A stretch of 5,797 bases of DNA from an uncultured Oribacterium sp. GTDB lineage: Bacteria; Bacillota; Clostridia; Lachnospirales; Lachnospiraceae. The DNA lies in assembly GCA_934279105.1 (NCBI GenBank), contig CAKQWR010000125.1, forward strand, positions 1-5,797, given 5' to 3'. Under the pieces are notes generated by a model, which saw only the letters and a program-made list of their open reading frames with translations, did not search any database and was not told where the DNA came from. Both the position numbers and the translations under genes were made by a program. Shown here piece after piece: positions 1 through 5,672 of this stretch. The number at the start of each line of letters is the position of its first letter. The stretch's first letter is position 1.

Positions 1-25
1 ACCACGAAGCATCAAGCGAAAAGTG

Positions 26-31
26 AAGGAG
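26..31 (+). promoter_or_regulatory. Ribosome binding site deciding the start of the first gene
   Basis: AAGGAG lies 8 nt before the ATG at 40. A GTG at 31 in the same frame overlaps this site and has no usable Shine-Dalgarno of its own, so ATG 40 is preferred. No promoter is visible in the 25 nt before it; the promoter or an upstream operon gene lies outside the window. Confidence 0.8.
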
Positions 32-39
32 TGAGGACT

Positions 40-2670
40 ATGAGAAAGCATTCAGTCCAGAAAATTATGAAAAAAACAGCGGCTTATACCGTGCTTTTAA
101 GCTGCCTTACCACAAATATCCTGGTCGCACCGATGACGGCGTATGCCGGACAGGCGACCGCAGACGTCGATGAGACCCTGTACCTGAACCTCGACTACTA
201 TGGCAATGTCAGTGACGCCAATGTCGTGAAGGGCATCAACTTCAACGGCACGAGCAGCTACACCGATTTCGGTGACTATCTGAAGATCACCAACATGACC
301 GATGAGCAGAAGCCGGAGATCAAGAACGGTTCCATCACCTTCGAGAAAAACAAGAACGGAAAGTTCTTCTTCCAGGGCGAGCTGAAGCCGGATAAGATCC
401 AGGCGCCATGGACCTTCGATATCACCTATAAGCTGAACGGCGTGGTGACCGATGCCGATAAGATCGCCGGTGCGTCGGGTCTCGTCGAGATGGACATCGA
501 CTGCATGCCGAACAAGAGCGTGTCAAAGTACATGCAGGACAACATGATGCTCTTCGTGGCGATCCCGGTCGATATCCAGAAGTGCTATTCGGTCGATGCA
601 CCGGAGAGCCAGACCATGACCCTCGGTCAGTACACCGGCGTGGTGTTCACTGCGCTGCCGGGACAGGAGGGACACTTCCAGGTTCGTCTCGGTACCGATA
701 AGTTCGAGTCGGTCGGTGCCATCTTCGCGATGACCCCGGGCACCGTCGGTGCGCTCAATAAGATCAAGGATATCAAGGACATCAAGGATGACTTCCGTGA
801 TGATACGAATGCGATGCTCGATGACTTCGACAGCGTCCTCGATGATGTCACCGATGTTAGTGAGCAGCTGAAGATCACGAACCAGATTCTCGAGCAGCTG
901 CAGTCCGGCAAGAATAAGATTCATGGCAACGCGCAGGTCATCTTCGATGGCAATGATGTCGCCATCCAGGATCTCCGCGACCTGAACGGTACGCTGACTC
1001 CGCTGACCGAGGACCTGAAGACCGCGCAGTGGATGGTATATGATGTGAACCAGAATCTGAATACGCTCGATGCGGATCTCATGGATTCCAGCTCGAAGCT
1101 GAAGAGCTTGAATACAAAGCTGAAGAGACTCGGCAACTCCATGGGTAGCACCAGTATCGACAACCTGCAGATTCAGGATATGTCTGAGGAAATCAAGGGC
1201 GTGACATCAACGCTCGGAAAAGTAAATAAGGATATCAAGAATCTGACGGATTCAGACAATCGTGAGGATTTCAAGGCAAGTGCATCCGAGCTTACAATCA
1301 ATGCAGCACTCAGCCATGTGAAGAATCACACGGCAGGTGTAAGTGCAGCAGAGGCGGAAGCTGCGGAAGCAGAAGTTAAGAAGGTACAGAGAGCAGCGAA
1401 GATTGCACAGCAGGATCCGAACAGTACAGAGCCGTATGTACAGAATATCGTCACAGTGTGTGAAGCAGCCGTAGTCACTGCGTTCGCAAAGGCAAAAACA
1501 GATGCTAAAGCACATCAAGATGCAGAACTGGGTGCAAAGGTCATCACTGCACTGGGCGAGAATCCTGCAACACTCGAGCCAGCGGCGGCAGCAAAGATTA
1601 CCGTGCTGGCGACTGCACTTCAGAACATGGGTATCACAGATACCGCGACCATCGCGAAAGCGGTTGGTGTGGCACTGGCTGCGGGTCCAAGTGGCATGGC
1701 AGATGCACTGGCACCGACGCTTTCAACTTCTCCGAAGGGACAGGAAGCGAAGGAGGAGGCGGTTCAGGCATTCCTGAAGGACAAGACGAAAGCCGCTCTG
1801 GGAGATAATCCAGCGAAGACCGCGGCTTACCTCGATCATGTGAACGATCTTTCAAATCTTCAGAACGACGCAAAGGATCTGGAAAATACAGCCATCGGCA
1901 AGAATGCGTCTCAGCTTGCGGATGATGTGCATGGTCTTACAGATGCAATCGATCAGGTTCTTCAGGCGACGGATAGTCTGGCAGATAGTGATGCTGCTGA
2001 GAACTTAGTTGATTACATCAATAGTGTCACGTCGGATCTCAACGAAATCATGGAGAGCGGTGGTGCCGTGGCCTTCCAGACGGCGAAGACGCTCAACACG
2101 GTTCGCAGCGTGATCAGCGATATCGATGAGCTGATCAGTATCATGAATGAATATTATGATGATGTGCAGAAGACACTAGTGGATTCTCAGAATGTCATGA
2201 CACAGATCCAGAAGACTTCCGGTGATGCCGCGAATGCGCTTCAGAATCTGAATACGACACTTCGTTCTGCAGAGCCGGATTTCTCCGCAGCTGCAGACAA
2301 CTCTTTCAAGGTAGGCCACATGGCGGTCGACAACACGAACAAGATCGTCGACGATACGAAGAACTTTAAGTCCACCGGACGCAATCTTCGTGATACCATT
2401 AATAATAAGCTCGATGAAGAGGAAGCGGACAACAACTTCCTGAACATGGACCCGGATGCAACGAAGGTTTCGCTCACGAGTGATAAGAACCAGGAGCCGA
2501 CTTCCATCGCAATCATTTGCCGTTCCGATGAGATTTCCGTCGATGATGATACGACGAAGACCCTCGATGCGGAGGTTCCGGATGCATCGACGACTTTCCT
2601 CGGCAGGATGAAGGCTGTATTTGTGAAGCTCTGGAACACGGTTCGTTCCCTTCTCGGCATGGATGACTAA
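40..2670 (+). CDS. Secreted coiled-coil protein with alanine-rich central insert, function unknown
   Basis: An 876-aa exported protein that I cannot assign to a characterised function. Residues 1-36 form a Sec signal peptide (basic start, hydrophobic core, cleavage after AYA36). Residues about 44-245 form a conserved-looking domain beginning DETLYLNLDYYG and including KLNGVV and AGASGLVE. This resembles, from memory, an N-terminal domain in uncharacterised clostridial surface proteins with heptad-repeat regions. Residues about 245-410 and 600-800 are rich in D, N, L, I, K and S with heptad spacing, suggesting long coiled coils. Residues about 415-600 are an Ala-rich, probably helical block using many GCA, ACA and GTA codons, unlike the GCC/GTC/CTC-rich start of the gene. 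The C-terminus has a TSIAIICRSDEI beta-like segment and a short amphipathic helix (about 853-872), with no LPXTG motif and no clear membrane anchor. An LLSC sequence (19-22) could be a weak lipobox, but AYA cleavage fits better. It is probably co-transcribed with the next secreted protein. Confidence is high for the gene, low for any role. Confidence 0.93.
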   Translation: MRKHSVQKIMKKTAAYTVLLSCLTTNILVAPMTAYAGQATADVDETLYLNLDYYGNVSDANVVKGINFNGTSSYTDFGDYLKITNMTDEQKPEIKNGSITFEKNKNGKFFFQGELKPDKIQAPWTFDITYKLNGVVTDADKIAGASGLVEMDIDCMPNKSVSKYMQDNMMLFVAIPVDIQKCYSVDAPESQTMTLGQYTGVVFTALPGQEGHFQVRLGTDKFESVGAIFAMTPGTVGALNKIKDIKDIKDDFRDDTNAMLDDFDSVLDDVTDVSEQLKITNQILEQLQSGKNKIHGNAQVIFDGNDVAIQDLRDLNGTLTPLTEDLKTAQWMVYDVNQNLNTLDADLMDSSSKLKSLNTKLKRLGNSMGSTSIDNLQIQDMSEEIKGVTSTLGKVNKDIKNLTDSDNREDFKASASELTINAALSHVKNHTAGVSAAEAEAAEAEVKKVQRAAKIAQQDPNSTEPYVQNIVTVCEAAVVTAFAKAKTDAKAHQDAELGAKVITALGENPATLEPAAAAKITVLATALQNMGITDTATIAKAVGVALAAGPSGMADALAPTLSTSPKGQEAKEEAVQAFLKDKTKAALGDNPAKTAAYLDHVNDLSNLQNDAKDLENTAIGKNASQLADDVHGLTDAIDQVLQATDSLADSDAAENLVDYINSVTSDLNEIMESGGAVAFQTAKTLNTVRSVISDIDELISIMNEYYDDVQKTLVDSQNVMTQIQKTSGDAANALQNLNTTLRSAEPDFSAAADNSFKVGHMAVDNTNKIVDDTKNFKSTGRNLRDTINNKLDEEEADNNFLNMDPDATKVSLTSDKNQEPTSIAIICRSDEISVDDDTTKTLDAEVPDASTTFLGRMKAVFVKLWNTVRSLLGMDD
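763..789 (+). repeat. Three tandem 9-nt units within the first gene
   Basis: ATCAAGGAY occurs three times in a row and encodes IKD-IKD-IKD at residues 242-250, at the junction between the N-terminal domain and the first coiled coil. In-frame repeats like this can gain or lose units by slippage without breaking the frame. Confidence 0.75.
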
Positions 2671-2690
2671 GACGTAGAGAAAGATAAGCG

Positions 2691-2769
2691 TTCCCGTAGC
2701 ATGGGCGGATACGCAGAGTGCGGTAGCCCGAGCGTACGGCTTCGCAACATTTCCGCAGCGTGGGCGGAT
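2691..2769 (+). repeat. Imperfect direct repeat pair in the intergenic gap
   Basis: Positions 2691-2710 and 2750-2769 match at 17 of 20 bases, sharing the core TGGGCGGAT, with a 59-nt period. Each copy begins a potential hairpin closed by a downstream GCCC. They lie in the 150-nt gap between the two secreted-protein genes. No T-run follows, so they do not look like terminators. Their role is unknown. Confidence 0.55.
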
Positions 2770-2786
2770 GGAAGCATTGGCCCACG
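2759..2786 (+). other. Short hairpin upstream of the second secreted-protein gene
   Basis: CGTGGGC (2759-2765) pairs perfectly with GCCCACG (2780-2786) across a 14-nt loop. It ends 34 nt before the start codon and could be an mRNA-processing or stabilising structure in a bicistronic transcript. It is not a terminator, because no T-tract follows. Function is inferred only. Confidence 0.4.
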
Positions 2787-2820
2787 TCGCAGGAGATGGA
2801 CAGAGCGGAAAGGAAGCATG

Positions 2821-4140
2821 ATGAAGAATATACAGAAAACACTGATGATCACCGGCGCGCTCGCGGCACTGATGTCGGTACCGGCGTATGCTATGATCAA
2901 GTCGATCGAGATCAATGCAGACACCGATTCGATTCCGAACTACAGCGCAGGCACGGCTTTTTTCCCAGAGTATGAGGTATCGGACGATGACGCAGACGGA
3001 CTGACGGTGACCTTTTCACCGGAGCCGCAGGCGGCGATGGGCAGCGGAAACCCGACGGTACCGGCAACTGTGAAGTTCACGATTCAGAGTGACAGTGAGG
3101 ACCTCGATGACGACCTGAAAATCATCGGCACCGGCATTCGCAGTACGTATGTGGACATGGTGTCGGTTGATAATTCCGAAGCAAGCGGACGTCTGCTGGT
3201 GTATCCATTTTACGAGCTAATCGCACCGACCGTGACGATCAGTGGAAACCAGGCGCAGTGGGCCGAGGTTCCGTATGCCGGGAAGTACGAGATCGTGACG
3301 ACGTATATGAATAAGAACGGCAACGAAACCACGACGCATCACACGACGAAGAACTGCTATTACAATATCGCGTCGGCGGTGGCCAATGCGTATAACGGTC
3401 AGGTGGGTGTCGCGGTGCGCGCGCTGCCGACAAGCGATGAGGGATATCAGACGCTGACCATCGCAAATGGTGGTATCGTAAACGGTATCGCAAAGTGGGA
3501 TGCGCTGACGGAGTTTGCAAGCCAGTATGAGGTAAAGATCAGCTACACACTGAACGATGGAAAGAAGCAGACGACCCGGTATAAGACCACGGACACCAGC
3601 AAGGATGTGAGCGCGTACGTGAATTCGGCGGCGAACAACTCACTGGTCGTTACCGTGCGTGCTCTGCCGAAGCAGAATGACGCGGCCTACTACAACATCG
3701 CGACCTCTGAGTGGGGACGTGCCGGCGCATATACGGCGGACACTTCGGATTATGAGATCGATGACAAGTGGGAGTTCCTCTCCAGCTATCAGGCGACCGT
3801 CGAGGGTGATTTCGCTACGAAGCTTCGCGGAAGTGCGGCTCGTTTCGGAACGACCTCATCGACCGGCAGCCAGGACGGCTCCTGGAACCGTGTTGCATAC
3901 CACTGGCAGTACATCGTGAACGGTGCACCGTTTCATCAGGGCTGGCGCCAGATCAACGGCAGCTGGTACTACTTCGGTGACGATGGCTACATGCACACCG
4001 GCTGGCTCGAGTGGAACGGGCACTGGTACTACCTCGAGGAGAAGGTAGGCGCGACCTGCGGAACCATGTATACCGGCACACAGCAGATCAGCGGCGCAAC
4101 GTACAGCTTCGCAGCCGATGGTATCTGCCTTAATAAATAA
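2821..4140 (+). CDS. Secreted protein with two Fn3-like repeats and cell-wall-binding repeats
   Basis: A 439-aa exported protein likely held on the cell wall. Residues 1-24 are a signal peptide (MKNIQK, hydrophobic core, cleavage after AYA24). Residues 25-134 are an acidic beta-rich domain I do not recognise. Two repeats of about 80 residues follow (about 135-215 and 216-300). Each begins with an xxAxW pattern (QAQWAEV, IAKWDAL), contains YEV/YEI strands and ends in VRALP (199-203 and 279-283); this fits fibronectin-III-like modules. A linker leads to Trp/Tyr-rich repeats from about residue 374 (GWRQINGSWYYFGDDGYMHTG, then GWLEWNGHWYYLEE, then a degenerate last unit). These are typical of CW_binding_1 (PF01473), which binds choline or other wall-polymer groups. 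No catalytic domain is seen, so an adhesin or scaffold is more likely than a hydrolase. AAAGGA at 2809-2814 favours ATG 2821; the adjacent ATG 2818 is equally in frame but sits closer to it. The gene ends just before element A, the likely terminator. It is probably in an operon with the preceding gene. Confidence 0.93.
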   Translation: MKNIQKTLMITGALAALMSVPAYAMIKSIEINADTDSIPNYSAGTAFFPEYEVSDDDADGLTVTFSPEPQAAMGSGNPTVPATVKFTIQSDSEDLDDDLKIIGTGIRSTYVDMVSVDNSEASGRLLVYPFYELIAPTVTISGNQAQWAEVPYAGKYEIVTTYMNKNGNETTTHHTTKNCYYNIASAVANAYNGQVGVAVRALPTSDEGYQTLTIANGGIVNGIAKWDALTEFASQYEVKISYTLNDGKKQTTRYKTTDTSKDVSAYVNSAANNSLVVTVRALPKQNDAAYYNIATSEWGRAGAYTADTSDYEIDDKWEFLSSYQATVEGDFATKLRGSAARFGTTSSTGSQDGSWNRVAYHWQYIVNGAPFHQGWRQINGSWYYFGDDGYMHTGWLEWNGHWYYLEEKVGATCGTMYTGTQQISGATYSFAADGICLNK

Positions 4141-4168
4141 GCTTTCATTTAACGGCGCCCATTCAGTG

Positions 4169-4405
4169 CGTCAGGTCCCCGGATGGCGGCCATCAGAAGC
4201 GCAGTACTCCGAGGACGGAAAAATCTAAAATCGGCTCCGAAGAACCAGTAGGTCCTCCGCAATCGACGGAGTTTCCTCGATGGAAACTCCGTGTTGCGGA
4301 GGAGTCTAAGGAAAAATTACTCCAACTGGTTCTATCGGAGCCGATTTTGATTTTTCAACGTTCTCTTCGTATGGCTTCTGTTGGCCGTCATCCGGGGTTC
4401 TGACG
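4169..4405 (-). repeat. Element A: three-tier nested inverted repeat
   Basis: This palindrome fills most of the 393-nt gene-free gap. The outer stem, 4169-4200 with 4374-4405, has 28 of 32 Watson-Crick positions plus two G-T wobbles. An 18 x 18-nt unpaired internal loop follows (4201-4218, 4356-4373). The middle stem, 4219-4249 with 4325-4355, pairs 30 of 31 with one bulge on each side. The inner hairpin is 4253-4276 with 4282-4303 around loop TCGAT. Between the middle and inner stems, the left strand has only AGG (4250-4252) while the right has 21 unpaired nt (4304-4324). The strand is given as minus because that orientation aligns with element B at the window end, which shares the inner hairpin, the 21-nt strand, the CCT and an A-rich leader. 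It has no coding potential. It could be a mobile repeat, a structured RNA or an elaborate terminator. Confidence 0.9.
4231..4355 (+). terminator. Probable rho-independent terminator, bidirectional
   Basis: The middle stem of element A (TCGGCTCCGA at 4231-4240 with TCGGAGCCGA at 4335-4344, extended inward to 4249/4325) is followed on the + strand by TTTTGATTTTT (4345-4355). On the other strand the matching A-rich flank 4219-4230 supplies a U-tract, so it could stop transcription in both directions. It would end the transcript of the secreted-protein pair and insulate the azlC promoter. The large branched interior is unusual for a simple terminator. Confidence 0.65.
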
Positions 4406-4454
4406 GAAGAAAACGCGAATTCGAGATATAAATATTAGGAATGATGGATTCTGC

Positions 4455-4483
4455 TTAACATTCCGGAGAAACTCCGTTATACT
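4455..4483 (+). promoter_or_regulatory. Sigma-A-type promoter of azlCD
   Basis: TTAACA (4455-4460) and TATACT (4478-4483) are separated by exactly 17 nt and lie about 50 nt before the azlC start. Both hexamers are close to TTGACA and TATAAT. The sequence just upstream (about 4410-4440) is AT-rich, as expected for a strong promoter. Transcription would start near 4490. Confidence 0.75.
4464..4476. promoter_or_regulatory. Operator-like dyad inside the azlCD promoter spacer
   Basis: CGGAG-AAA-CTCCG is a perfect 5-bp dyad lying wholly between the -35 and -10 hexamers, where a bound repressor would block polymerase. Bacillus azlBCD is repressed by the Lrp-like AzlB; no such regulator gene is in this window. 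The regulator is therefore unknown, and a chance dyad cannot be excluded. Confidence 0.45.
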
Positions 4484-4507
4484 GTTTGTCGACTTTATAT
4501 AGGGAGA

Positions 4508-4525
4508 ACAGGCAAGGACGCCTGT
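4508..4525 (+). promoter_or_regulatory. Leader hairpin with purine-rich loop before azlC
   Basis: ACAGGC (4508-4513) pairs with GCCTGT (4520-4525), enclosing AAGGAC. The AAGGA in the loop resembles a Shine-Dalgarno but lies 15 nt from the ATG. The nearer purine stretch AAGAGAG (4526-4532) is a weak ribosome site. The hairpin could bring the loop AAGGA effectively nearer or modulate initiation; this is inference. Confidence 0.45.
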
Positions 4526-4533
4526 AAGAGAGT

Positions 4534-5292
4534 ATGAATAAACAGTGGTTTTCAAAAGGGTTACGGGATGGTATTCCGATTGCAGCGGGGTACTTTGCGG
4601 TATCGTTTGCGCTTGGTATCGCGGCGCGGAATGCAGGACTGAATGCGTTTCAGGCGACGCTTGCGAGTCTTCTCTGCAATGCGTCCGCAGGTGAGTTTGC
4701 GGGCTTTACGGTGATTGCGACCAATGCCTCCTACTTCACCATGGCGATGATTACGGCGATTACGAATGCGCGCTATCTTCTGATGTCGGCGGCGCTGTCG
4801 CAGAAGTTGCCGGCGGATACGAAGCTCGGCCATCGACTGCTGGTCGGCTTCTGGATCACGGATGAGATTTTCGGTGCTTCCGCGACGGTACCGGGTAAGC
4901 TGAATCCATTTTATAATTACGGCCTTGCGGTATGTGCGCTCAGCTTCTGGGCACTCGGCACCTGTCTCGGTGTCGTGGTCGGTAACATCCTGCCGGTGAA
5001 TGTCGTGAGTGCACTCGGTGTGCTTCTTTATGGCATGTTCCTCGCCATCATCATGCCACCGGCACGGAAGGACAAGGTCGTTCGACTGCTGGTTGCGGTA
5101 TCGATGCTGCTCAGCTTCGCCTGTGCACGCGCGCCATGGATTTCAAGTCTTAGTGATGGCACTAGAATCATCCTTCTGACGGTTCTGATCGCCGGTGTGG
5201 GTGCGGTGCTCTTCCCGATTTCTGATGAAGAAGAGAAGGCTCAGAGCGAAGGTGTGGATATCAGTGCGGTGGATATGGAGGCTACGAAGTGA
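4534..5292 (+). CDS. azlC: AzlC-family branched-chain amino acid exporter, large subunit
   Basis: A 252-aa integral membrane protein of the AzlC family (PF03591), close to the roughly 250 aa usual for the family. In Bacillus subtilis AzlC with AzlD exports branched-chain amino acids and confers resistance to the leucine analogue 4-azaleucine. Family hallmarks seen here are the N-terminal GIPIAAGYFAVSFALGIAA (13-31), the NASAGEFAGF segment (49-58) where many members have an AGAAQF-type motif, and NARYLLMSAALSQKL (78-92). A DEIFGASA segment (110-117) follows. About seven hydrophobic segments are visible (roughly 14-33, 42-62, 66-88, 127-150, 157-174, 181-199, 209-228). The last 25 residues are acidic and cytoplasm-like. 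It has its own promoter and dyad upstream, and its stop overlaps azlD, so the subunits are translationally coupled. The exact substrate (leucine, valine, isoleucine or others) cannot be read from the sequence. Confidence 0.93.
   Translation: MNKQWFSKGLRDGIPIAAGYFAVSFALGIAARNAGLNAFQATLASLLCNASAGEFAGFTVIATNASYFTMAMITAITNARYLLMSAALSQKLPADTKLGHRLLVGFWITDEIFGASATVPGKLNPFYNYGLAVCALSFWALGTCLGVVVGNILPVNVVSALGVLLYGMFLAIIMPPARKDKVVRLLVAVSMLLSFACARAPWISSLSDGTRIILLTVLIAGVGAVLFPISDEEEKAQSEGVDISAVDMEATK
5277..5281 (+). promoter_or_regulatory. Ribosome binding site of azlD inside azlC
   Basis: GGAGG lies within the last codons of azlC, 10 nt before ATG 5292 and 7 nt before an in-frame GTG at 5289. Either start is feasible. 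ATG was chosen because it is the commoner codon and gives a TGATG stop-start overlap. Confidence 0.65.
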
Positions 5293-5594
5293 TGCATCAG
5301 AAATATGTGTATATTTTTATTATGTTTTTCGTGTCGTTCCTGATTCGTGTGCTTCCGCTGACGCTGATCCGGAAGGAAATAAAGAACCGGACGATTCGTT
5401 CGTTCCTTTACTATGTGCCGTATGTGACGCTGGCTGTCATGACATTTCCGGCCATCATGGATGCGACGGCGCAGCCGATGGCGGGCCTCGCGTCGCTGGT
5501 GCTCGGCATGATCATCGCGTGGTTCGGTGGTGGGTTGTTCCCAACGGCCATCGCCTGTAGCGTGACGGTGTTCGTACTTGAGATGATGCTGTAA
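5292..5594 (+). CDS. azlD: AzlD-family branched-chain amino acid exporter, small subunit
   Basis: A 100-aa hydrophobic protein of the AzlD family (PF05437), the obligate small partner of AzlC in the inner membrane. It is near the usual family length of about 100-110 aa. Four membrane segments are visible (about 4-26, 39-57, 62-79, 82-98). The family pattern is clear in RVLPLTLIRK (19-28), in the FLYYVPYVTLAVMTFPAI stretch (38-55), and in the late AWFGGGLFPTAIA segment (76-88). The start overlaps the azlC stop by one base (TGATG), or by four if GTG 5289 is used, so equal synthesis of both subunits is expected. The gene is followed by about 80 nt without recognisable features and then by element B, the probable end of the transcript. 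Confidence 0.92.
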   Translation: MHQKYVYIFIMFFVSFLIRVLPLTLIRKEIKNRTIRSFLYYVPYVTLAVMTFPAIMDATAQPMAGLASLVLGMIIAWFGGGLFPTAIACSVTVFVLEMML

Positions 5595-5672
5595 GTGAAG
5601 CGTGACCGTGTCAGCAGTCGAAAGACCTACGCACAGCGAGCAGCCGGCAGGGGCAAACACATTGAGCCGAAT

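Noticed and set aside
31..39. GTG start for the first gene
   Set aside because: The AAGGAG site overlaps this GTG and is correctly spaced for ATG 40.
94..105. LLSC lipobox in the first protein's signal peptide
   Set aside because: Leu at -2 is atypical and a longer hydrophobic core with an AYA signal-peptidase-I site follows; kept only as an alternative.
1502..1777. 91-aa + strand frame inside the first gene
   Set aside because: Arg/Gln/Trp-rich translation of an alternative frame of the alanine-rich block, with no ribosome site.
2241..2660. Antisense frame of 139 aa under the first gene, and similar antisense frames elsewhere
   Set aside because: Shadow frames arising from GC-rich third positions of the real + strand genes; Ser/Arg-rich products without signals or family motifs.
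2701..2820. Upstream ATG extending the wall-binding protein by 40 residues
   Set aside because: It would bury the signal peptide inside the protein, has no Shine-Dalgarno, and spans the repeated hairpin region.
4248..4251. GTAG tetranucleotide before the inner hairpin, as in REP/RAYT elements
   Set aside because: Element B has CTAG at the matching place on the corresponding strand, so the tetranucleotide is not conserved between the copies, and no transposase is in the window.
4141..4533. CRISPR array or tRNA in the gene-free gap
   Set aside because: No regularly spaced direct repeats and no cloverleaf with conserved TTCRA arm; the structure is a nested inverted repeat.
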